Virus record (IMG/VR): IMGVR_UViG_3300030406_001861
Coordinates: 1-36,664 of that record
DNA: 36,664 bases
Reading direction: 5' to 3' (one strand)
From: a virus
Shown: positions 16,499 through 25,700 of the stretch, one piece after another
Layout: each line of letters starts with the position of its first letter
How positions within the stretch are numbered: position 1 is the stretch's first letter
Translations under genes and position numbers: made by a program
The notes under the pieces: generated by a model
The model's input: the letters and a program-made list of their open reading frames with translations, nothing else
The model's database searches: none
Told to the model about the DNA's origin: nothing

Positions 16499-16788
16499 TG
16501 GAACAAGCTGAAAAAAAATTTAGTAAAACAATTTTTAGTAGTGCAGGTGGAAGTAGTGATAGAAGAAGAACAAATCATTATACACAAGCTAGACCTAAGT
16601 TTGTAGACGAAGTACCTACACAAGAATCAGGAGTAGAAGGAGATATAGTTTTTTATGAAAATCCTGGTAATTTTAATAGAGTAGAGCAATATCTTAAAAG
16701 AAGAGGTGAGTGGATTAATCTGTCTGATGGTAGACCATTAAACGATAGTCCTGTAGTACGTAAATTTGTAAAGGCGAAAGCTGGATAA
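16498..16788 (+). CDS. Small tail-associated protein
   Basis: 96 residues, TAATG overlap with the propeller gene. A basic, flexible N-terminal third (SAGGSSDRRRTNHYTQARPK) is followed by GDIVFYENPGNFNRVEQYLK then RRGEWINLSDGRPL, two strands with a 'G.i.yye ... yl+..g.W..l' pattern that is common in small phage proteins next to tail hubs. It ends in a basic tail. It could be a tail cap or a fibre clip. No family name can be given with certainty. It is the last gene before a candidate promoter. Confidence 0.6.
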   Translation: MEQAEKKFSKTIFSSAGGSSDRRRTNHYTQARPKFVDEVPTQESGVEGDIVFYENPGNFNRVEQYLKRRGEWINLSDGRPLNDSPVVRKFVKAKAG

Positions 16789-16793
16789 AACAG

Positions 16794-16822
16794 TTGAAAG
16801 TTATGACTATAAGTAATATATT
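16794..16822 (+). promoter_or_regulatory. Candidate sigma-70 type promoter for the ejection-protein block
   Basis: TTGAAA (16794-16799) and TATATT (16817-16822) are separated by exactly 17 bases, each one mismatch from the bacterial consensus. They lie in the only gap of note (57 bases) before the internal virion protein genes, with AGGA and an ATG downstream. Such matches also arise by chance in A+T-rich DNA. Confidence 0.45.
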
Positions 16823-16845
16823 ATATATAAAAACTAGGAAGCATT

Positions 16846-18084
16846 ATGTCTGAAGGAATAAAATCAAGTTTAGAAAAATTAACCCTTAATAAAGGTCAAT
16901 ACAGAGGAATGGGTTATAATATTGCAGGTCAACAAGGTTTACTTAAACTTGGTATTGCTAATTTAAACATGAGAGAACAAGCTAGACAAAACTTTCTAGG
17001 ATTTAGTGGTGCATTTATTAACTATCTAGATAAACTCAATAACTACACTCAAGACAACAAAATTATAGAAGATGGTATAGCTCAAGCTGAAGTAAATCTT
17101 GGTCTTAAAGTAAACTATCAAAGAGTAGGTTTTGATGACGTTCTTAAAGGTGATGCAAAAATAAAAGATTTAGGTAAAGAAACTTTTTTATTTGGTAATA
17201 AAGAATTTTCAAGAGCACAATTAAAAGCATTAGGTAGAACTGTACAAGAAAATGAAATGGCTATAATGGCTGGTGAAGATGTTGACCCAGTTGATTTAAG
17301 TGGTTCTTCTGGATTTACATTTGCACAAGGAGAATCAGAAGTTATAGCTAATAGTTCACCAGACTCTTTAAGACTTGGTATAGCACTAAATGAACAAGTA
17401 AATGAAGAAACAGCAAAATATATTTATGAAGAACAAGGTGGTATTAAACAATGGTCTACAGCTGCTAAGGTAGTAGAAAACTTATTAAATAAAGACCCTG
17501 ATTTAGCAGTATATAGTGAAAATAATCAAAGAGTAAATTTAAAAGAAAGATTTACGACATTGCGTGATACTGTAAATAATGATTTAAATAGTGAAGTTGT
17601 TAAAAGAAAAGCAAATCAAGAGTTGCAAAAAATTTATAGCCAGATAAGTCAAAAATATAGTTGGGATGAAATTAAAGGTGAAATAGCACAGGCTGAATCT
17701 GGTGATAATCCTTATGCTATAAATGTTAATGAAAAAGGTAGAGGTTTTGATATAGGTAAATATCAAATTAATAGTAGATATATAGTTGGTGGAGAAGGAA
17801 GTTATGAATTGAACGCAGATGGAACACCTTCACAAATGTTTGCAGATATAAAACAAATACTAGATAAAGGTTTAGTTGGTGTTGAAGTAGAACAAAAAAG
17901 TTCTTATACAGGAAAAAAACCTGGATTTGATATGGGTGATGTATTTGGTAAAGATTCTATATTTAACAAAAAAGATGAAATAGATTATGGATTTGAAGAT
18001 AAAAATATTTATGAAACATTATACGATAATAATCTAATAGATGAAAATTGGAATATGTATGATTATAACTTGGAGAACAAATAA
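16846..18084 (+). CDS. Internal virion protein with lytic transglycosylase motif
   Basis: 412 residues. The first 270 are helical and Gln/Glu/Asn-rich, as in ejection proteins. From about residue 275 a lysozyme-like segment appears: WDEIKGEIAQAESGDNPYAI with candidate catalytic Glu284, then GFDIGKYQINSRYI (G304-K-Y-Q-I-N309), matching the E-S-G...A ... G-x-Y-Q-I-N pattern of SLT-type transglycosylases. It would open the peptidoglycan during DNA entry. The domain is short and the C-terminal 80 residues are acidic and probably flexible. First gene of the ejection block; its stop overlaps the next start (TAATG, 18082-18086). Confidence 0.72.
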   Translation: MSEGIKSSLEKLTLNKGQYRGMGYNIAGQQGLLKLGIANLNMREQARQNFLGFSGAFINYLDKLNNYTQDNKIIEDGIAQAEVNLGLKVNYQRVGFDDVLKGDAKIKDLGKETFLFGNKEFSRAQLKALGRTVQENEMAIMAGEDVDPVDLSGSSGFTFAQGESEVIANSSPDSLRLGIALNEQVNEETAKYIYEEQGGIKQWSTAAKVVENLLNKDPDLAVYSENNQRVNLKERFTTLRDTVNNDLNSEVVKRKANQELQKIYSQISQKYSWDEIKGEIAQAESGDNPYAINVNEKGRGFDIGKYQINSRYIVGGEGSYELNADGTPSQMFADIKQILDKGLVGVEVEQKSSYTGKKPGFDMGDVFGKDSIFNKKDEIDYGFEDKNIYETLYDNNLIDENWNMYDYNLENK

Positions 18085-18596
18085 TGTCACCATATGAAAT
18101 AGCAATGCTTGGTACACAAGCTGTAAGTTTATTAAGTGGTGCTAATAATATAGCAGCACAAAATAGAATGACTGTTGGTATGAATAATATATCATTAGGT
18201 TATTTACAAGACCAACTAGAACAATTACCTGAGATGACTCAGTTAGCTAAAGAAGCATCTAGAGATAAAATGCAAGATAGCATGGATATACTTGGTATGG
18301 GTGCTGGTATACAATGGGATAAAGTAAACATGAGTATGGATGCTATGATGGATAGCAATAAATTTGCTAACTATGGTCAATTAGATTCTAGATTAGATTT
18401 AATTACAAAACAACAACAAGATAAATTTCAATCACAAGTAGAGCAACTACGTAGAAGAAGCAACTTAGAAATAGCACAAGCTGAATCATTTCAAATAGCA
18501 GAAGAAGCAAGATTAGAAAACCAACGTAAATTATTAAAAAAACAAAATCAATATGCTAGAAGAAGAGATACAATGTTTGAAGCTCTATTTAGATAG
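18084..18596 (+). CDS. Internal virion protein, T7 gp14-like layout
   Basis: 170 residues. A weakly apolar N terminus (IAMLGTQAVSLLSGANNIAA) is followed by one long helix rich in Met, Gln and Arg (KFQSQVEQLRRRSNLEIAQA, then KLLKKQNQYARRRDTMFEAL). This matches small podovirus ejection proteins such as T7 gp14, which cross the outer membrane first. No sequence identity to gp14 is claimed. Placement between the transglycosylase gene and further long helical genes supports the role. Confidence 0.68.
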   Translation: MSPYEIAMLGTQAVSLLSGANNIAAQNRMTVGMNNISLGYLQDQLEQLPEMTQLAKEASRDKMQDSMDILGMGAGIQWDKVNMSMDAMMDSNKFANYGQLDSRLDLITKQQQDKFQSQVEQLRRRSNLEIAQAESFQIAEEARLENQRKLLKKQNQYARRRDTMFEALFR

Positions 18597-18604
18597 GAGA
18601 TATT

Positions 18605-19744
18605 ATGGCAGTACAATATGCAAATATAATTAACTCTTTAAGTATGATGCTTGAGTCAAGAGCAAGAAGAGAACAAGCTGAAGAACAAGCTGCGTTACAA
18701 GGGCTAAGAATAGCACAACAAGACAAGCAGTTTCAACAAGAGTATGCTTTAAAACAACAACAGTTTCAACAGCAACAACAAGAATTTTTTATACAGCAAG
18801 GTGAACTACTTCTTGGACAAGCAGAAAAGTTTGCTTTAAGAGAAGGTCTTGGATTAGCACAAGCTGAGTTTGCTCCGCTAGTAGAAGGTTATTTAGAAAA
18901 GAAAGATGATAAGTTTGAATTGCGTGGTTTAAGAAGTGATGATACGAGTGATTTTTCTAGAGAGTTAGTTAATAAATTTGGTATGTCAACTGAAGACTCA
19001 ATAGAACTTGTATCAAAATTATCATCTTTGTATGTTAATGAATCTCCTACTGTCGAAGTAATTGAAAGAACATTAGATTTATGGGAAAGAACTACTAAAA
19101 CTACGTTACGAAACGCACAAAATTTTAGATTGTACAGACAAAGATATAGAGAGTTAGGAGAAGAAATTAACGACATACAAACTGGAGACTATAAGTTTGA
19201 TACTAACTATTCTATATTACCAGAAGGTCAAGATTTTATGCCTAGTGAATCTGCTGAAGCAATTTTACCCTCAGCTAATTTAGCAACAAATGATGTTGTT
19301 AATGCTTTAAATAATGCACCAGGTAATAATCAAAAAGAAAAATTAACCTATGTTTTAGATGAAATGTATAGAAATGTTGATGGAGTAGATGCTACATGGA
19401 ATGCTTATCAACAAAATTATGTAAAAGAAGATGATATAAAAAATCTATACGATTTGTCAAAAGCAAAAAAACATAACAAAAAATTAGTAAAAGATGAAAT
19501 AGCGTTAAATATTAATCAAATGAAACTAATTGATGATAGACTAGAAAAACTTGAATTTGGTGGACCAGATAAACAAACTAGAGAAGAATTATTAGCAACA
19601 AAAAAACTATATGAATATGCAAACGAATTAAATAATTTAGAGTTGCTAGAATTAAGTAATGAAATAGCAAATATAAGCCCTAGACTTACTGAAAAGAATG
19701 TAAAACAAACATTTGAACGAATAAGTATGTCTGGTTCATTTTAA
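18605..19744 (+). CDS. Helical internal virion protein
   Basis: 379 residues, nearly all helix. The first 70 are Gln-rich coiled coil (QQDKQFQQEYALKQQQFQQQ); later parts carry charged helices with conserved-looking LDLWERTTKTTLRNAQNF and a Leu/Glu/Lys-rich C terminus (KLYEYANELNNLELLELSNE). No enzyme motif is visible. AGGAGA precedes the ATG. It probably forms part of the ejected channel together with its neighbours, as T7 gp15 does, but sequence alone does not show this. Confidence 0.65.
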   Translation: MAVQYANIINSLSMMLESRARREQAEEQAALQGLRIAQQDKQFQQEYALKQQQFQQQQQEFFIQQGELLLGQAEKFALREGLGLAQAEFAPLVEGYLEKKDDKFELRGLRSDDTSDFSRELVNKFGMSTEDSIELVSKLSSLYVNESPTVEVIERTLDLWERTTKTTLRNAQNFRLYRQRYRELGEEINDIQTGDYKFDTNYSILPEGQDFMPSESAEAILPSANLATNDVVNALNNAPGNNQKEKLTYVLDEMYRNVDGVDATWNAYQQNYVKEDDIKNLYDLSKAKKHNKKLVKDEIALNINQMKLIDDRLEKLEFGGPDKQTREELLATKKLYEYANELNNLELLELSNEIANISPRLTEKNVKQTFERISMSGSF

Positions 19745-19751
19745 TTAACAT

Positions 19752-22700
19752 ATGCCAAAACTAATTGACAATAACAATCAAACCCTAGAACAGGGTCTAC
19801 AAAGAAGACTAGACGAAAACTTGTCTGGTATAAATACATCTACATTACCATCATTATCTCAACAAATGAGAGCAATCAATCCTCAAATAGTAGAATCAGA
19901 TAAAAATATGTTTGAACGTATTGGTACTGGTTTATTTGAATTTGGTAGTGAAGCTGCTGAAAGTCTTATAGACACAGCTTTATTTGGTGCACCAAGTGCA
20001 TTTGGTCTTTATGAACCTGGAGAAGATGTAGATACTGTTGCTGAAAAAGTAGGACAAGCTGTTGGTGGTGCAGCAGGGTTTTTACTTCCATTTGGAATAG
20101 TAAGAGGCGGATTAAATATGGTAGGTAGAGGTTTAGCTGGTGCTAAATCAGCTCCTAAGTTAGCAAAAACAATGGATGACCAAGCCAAAGAAGTATTTAA
20201 AAAATATAGTGATGATGTATTGTCTTTTGATAATGAACTTTCGGCATTTTATAAATCACCAATGAAAGGATTACAAGACCAAGTATTTGCTGGTACTACT
20301 AAAAAAATAGCTAACTTTGATAGAACATTTAAATCTATTAGAGATAAAGATGACTTTGTACAAAGAATTACAGATAATGCTGGTAAGTATTTAAGTGAAC
20401 AAGCAGATGAACTAGGATTTAAACTAGCTAATAAAAGTAAACTACTAGATGAATTAGGTGAAGTAATATCTACAAATCTTGCAGCAGCTAATAACCAACC
20501 TATTAATGGTATGCAAACATATTTAGCTTCTAAGTTTGGTAGCGGTTTAAAAGGTTCATTTATGAGTCATGTAGTAGAAGAAGCATTATTGTTTGCTGGT
20601 GCTGAAAATCTAATGGTAGCTGTAGATGCAATGGCAGGAGATGCAACACTTGAAGACTTTGCAGGAACTTCTAAACACGCATTAATATTAGGTTCTATTT
20701 TAGGTGGTGTAAGATTTATACCAGGTGGAGTAGCAGGTGGTATAGGAGGCATAAAGAAAGGTCCTGAACGTATTGCTCGTATTATGGCTGGTAGTAGAAA
20801 CTATACTAAAAGTTTAAATCCATCTATAGAATCAGCACAACAAGGTATACTTTCACAATATCAATACTTTACTGGTTTAACTGGTACAAATATTGTATCA
20901 GGTACCAATGTAAGAAAGTTATTAAATGATAAAGCATTAGACATATTAGACGATGTTCCTAAAGTAAACGCAGCTAGAAGAGCTAAGCTTCAAACACAAG
21001 ATGTATCAAGAGAAACATTAGAAAGAATTGTAATGAGTCCTGAGTCTACACCTGAGCAAAAACAAGCAGCAGCTGAAATAATGCAAGATGGTTTGCAGTT
21101 CTTATCTTCTCATATTAATAGAGAATGGAGAGAAGGTATGTTAAGAACATGGGGAGCTGATATTGTAGGTAGTAGTCCTCGTATGTTAATTGGTGGTATT
21201 GCTATGTCTGGTGGACCAACAATGTTATTAAGCGAAGATGTGCCATTAGAAGATAAATTAATTGGATTTTTTATGGGTGCGTTTATTACTAAAGGTGGTA
21301 AAAAACTAGAATGGAGAAGTGGAGAAAAATATAATGAAGTTAATCAACTAGGTAAAGACCCTAAAACAATTGATAGTAGATTAATTGAACAAGAACACGC
21401 ACTCAAAGCATTAGGTACTAGTATGGAGGGAAATCCTGCATATAAAATACTAATGGAAAAAGCATTTAAAGCTAATTCAGATGGTGGTCGTTTCTTAAAC
21501 AATCAAGTACAACCAAAGACTGATGAGTTTGTAATTAAACTAGATAACCCAGAAGCATTTCAAGTACGTTCACAAACACCAATTACATCTACTAATGCGG
21601 TAGCAAGTAAGAGTGGATACAAACCAGTGTATGATGCATATATTGCATTAGGTGAATCTAAAACCTTGTTAACTGAAGGTAATAGATATAAAGACTGGAG
21701 TGAGTTAAGTAAAAAAGAAAAAGATAATTTTATTAAAAGAGTAGAACAAGAAGGAATTAGTACACCTGAGCAGATGATTGAATACTCTAGTGAAATTAAA
21801 ACAGAAAGTTTTGCTGATATAGAAAGAGAATTAGCACAAACCTATGAACGTTTACAAGCAACTATAATAGGTAGAAGAGAGGTTCCTCAAATACAAGATA
21901 TATCTATAGAAAATATATCAGGTAGAATAGATACTGAACTAGCTCAAGCTATAAAAGAATATAATGCATTGGGTACTATATTAAAAGGTTCAGGAAACTA
22001 TGAGGTAAATCCAAGAGCGTTTGCTATTACAAGTAGTAAAGATGTACAACAATCATTTAAAGAAACTTATCAAAACTCTTTAGAAGGTTTTAACAAATAT
22101 ATGTCAGAACAACACAACGTACAAAATTCAGTAGAGTTTTCTGATAGTGTATTGCGTTCAGCTTTAGATTTGAATAGAATAAATATTAATGTTATTAAAG
22201 CAGCAGCTAATAAAAATGGTGAAGGTATTTTAGATGTATTTAACAGCAATGCTGATTTTTCAAATACATTTAGAGCACAAAACAATATTATAGCTGCAAA
22301 TATTCAAGTAAAAGGAAATAAAACACTAGAAAAGAAAATGAATGCTATTCTAGATGTAGTAAGCAAATTTGATGATAGTTATGATACACTTTTTTCTAAT
22401 GAAAGTGCATCTGTAAAAACAATAGATTCTAGACAAGCAAGAAATGTATTACAAATTTTAAAAGATAAAGGTATTATGGCTTTTGCTTCACCAGCTGATT
22501 ATAGTATTGCTATGCCTATAAATGCTATGGGTAGATTAATTACAAGCAAATATATGAGAAATTTATTAATTAATGGTACGGATAATACTGGTAGGTTGTT
22601 AACGCAAACAGATAGAAATACTATACAAGTAGGTATGGACCATGGTATTATTGGCTCTAATTTACAATATAGACCCGTTACAGAAGCAATGTTTAAAGTA

Positions 22701-25700
22701 GTTGAATCTGGTGTATTAAATAAAATTACTAAAGATAATAATTTTTCAGCTATTGAATCATTTGTTGGGCAAAGTAATGCTGAAACAGCAGTAATAAAAC
22801 AAACACTAAAAGAAGTAAAACAGGTAGTAGGAGATACTCCTGGCTCTATATTTAGATTTAATGAAATATTTGAAAATACTGTTAAGATGATTGATGATAC
22901 ATTTGGTAAGTATGTAAAAGGAACAGATGGTAAAGGTGTTTTAAATAGAAGTGATTTAACAACTGGTGGGGATTTTATACAAGTTAATCAATTAGCACAA
23001 CGTTTGAATTTAATTAAAAATAATATGGTTACTGAAGATGTGAGATTATTTTTAAATGATATATATAAAGTAGATAGAGTAGAGTTTGCTGGTACAAAAA
23101 AAGCAATGAAATCATTAATGAATATGATGACATTTAGCAAAAATCCTATTAAGCTATATGAATCTGCAATCAAATATGATTTATATGATACACAAACAAG
23201 GTCTTGGAAAACAGATAAACTAAGTGAAACTCAGGTTGAAGCTCGTTTAAAAGAAATGAGAGACAACAAAATTATAGACTTTGTAGATACTGAAAAAGCA
23301 GTAAGTGAAATTAAAGAACAAGGTGAGTTTTTTCCTAAAGACTTTACAGAACAAAATAAAATTAAATTAGGAGAAGTACTTAATACTTATGCTTTACCTG
23401 TAAATAGTAAGTTTAGAGCAAATGATTTATTAGCAGAACAACCTTTAAAAAAGATACAAGAAGTATACAATACCCCTGAGTATAAAAACAATTTTAATAA
23501 ATTTAGTGAAGATTTTGTAAATGATGTCGTAAAACAAAATCCTAAACTTAGTAGAGCAGAAATAGATGGAGTTAGAATGTCAATGAAATCATTCTATACT
23601 CAGTTAAAGAATAATACAGAAATAGAAATACTAGAGTTTAATGCTAATGCACCAGACAATAGTATGACTAGAACTGATATTAAAAATAGAACACCTATAG
23701 ATGATGCATTACTAAAAGCTATGGGTGATGCACAACCATTTTTAAGACAAGTAAATAGCAATACTATTAATACTGAGGGACTACCTGGTCCTTTAATTGG
23801 TAAGTCTATGGAGTCATTTAGACAAAAAGCATTTGAGGGCGACTATACATTAAACACTTTTGAAAAAGTAGATTTAACAAAAGCAGGTAAAGATATATTA
23901 AATAATAGAGCTCCTGTAAACGCTGAACCTGGTATTATATATAGATTTGCTGATTCAGACGCTGTTTATTTTATTAGAAAAAATCAAGATGTATTAAATA
24001 ATATAGCAAATAGATACGCCGAAGTATTAAAAAAGTTTGACCCTAAAAATATAGATGCAAAATTAAAAGAAGTAGATATAGTTTTAAATGAAGGTAAATA
24101 TGAATATACAATAGGTAGCGCTTGGCAAAGAGAAACACAAAAACTAACACAAATATTAGATGACATATTACTATCTGATACTCTTGGTGGTGAAAATATA
24201 ATTGGTACAGGCTTCAAAGACCAAGCGGGGATAGGGTTAATAAAAGGATTATTTAAGCGTGATAGTCTAATAAATAATAATAACGCATTACGTTTTGATA
24301 AACAACTTGTTCAGTTTAATATTGTTGAAGCAAATAAAATAAGATTTGAAAGTTCTGAATATAAAGCAGAAGTTATAGAAAAATTACAGCAGTTTAGAGA
24401 TGGTAAGTTAAAACAAGCTACAGTTGCTGATGAGTTACCAGGAGCAATAGATGATATAGTAAGTGTTAATAAAAAAATAAATGAATCTTACGATACTGAA
24501 ATAGCACAAGCAAAAGACCCAGCAATAAAAAAACAATTAGAACAACAAAAAGCTCAATTTAATTTTCAGATACGAGAGCTAGGAATAGCAGATGCAAGTA
24601 CTGTAAATGGAGTAACTATTGTTAATGATAAAACATTTAAGATGTTAGCATTCTTATCAGGAGAAACTAGCTCTAGTAGTATAGGTGGTATCAAACCTAT
24701 TATGTATAATTTGGGTAATGGACCACAACTATTTATAAATAAAACAGCATTCTTAAAAAATAATAATTCAAAAGTAATGGAAATATTTGCTAAAAATCCT
24801 GATTTAGATTTTATTACATTTACAAGTGCTAGTAAAAAAATAACTAAAGAGAGAATGACACCAGAAGTTAGCATGAAAGAACTTACATCTGGTAAAGCAA
24901 TAAAAGATTTAGTATCTATTGGTCCTGAAAATATTGCAATTATATCTACAAAGAAAAATAAAAAATTTGCATCTCTAGGTGCTAATAATAGTGTTCACTT
25001 ATTAGATAGAGCTCAAAGAAACTCATATTACGATTATTATATTAGAGATATTAACGGGTTTGATAATAAAAGAGCATTTATACAATCACTCAAAAACCCA
25101 GCAAACTACGCTAAAATGATTGCAGAGTTCCAAAGACTTTCTACAGATAGAATAAATAATAAATTAAATAGTGATTTAGAAGTATTTGGTAATGATACAT
25201 TAATGAAACTATTAGCAGATTCTGGTGCTATGCCTACAATCAAAACAAGAATGTGGGAAGATATGATTAAGCAACAATATCTTGATAAGATGTTTCAGTT
25301 AAAAGTAGATGGTAGTACAGGGGTATTAGCACCTGGTACATTCTTAGCAGATACAAAACTACAAAACACTATTATATTAGAAAACGGACAACACTATAAA
25401 TTCGGCGAAATAGAATTGCCATACTCAGCACAATTTAAACCTATAGATAAAAACAATATTACTTTAGTTAATAAACTAAAAGGTGAAGCTGATAAAGTTA
25501 TTGATGGTTCTTCTAAAAAAGGTAAAGAAATTATTCAAGATGCTGAAACACTAGGAGAAGCTGTTAAAAATGCTGAAAAAGAAGGATACCAAGTATTATC
25601 ATTTTTTGAAAGACAACCGCACACCAAACCTTCAAGCGTTATGCCTGTAGGTGTTAAAAGATTTAGAAGTAAAAATGAAGGAGACCAAATTGTATTGAAT

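Noticed and set aside
24566-24874. Long open frame antisense to the giant gene
   Set aside because: No ribosome site, composition mirrors the sense codons, and it lies inside a clearly coding frame; such frames recur along all long genes here.
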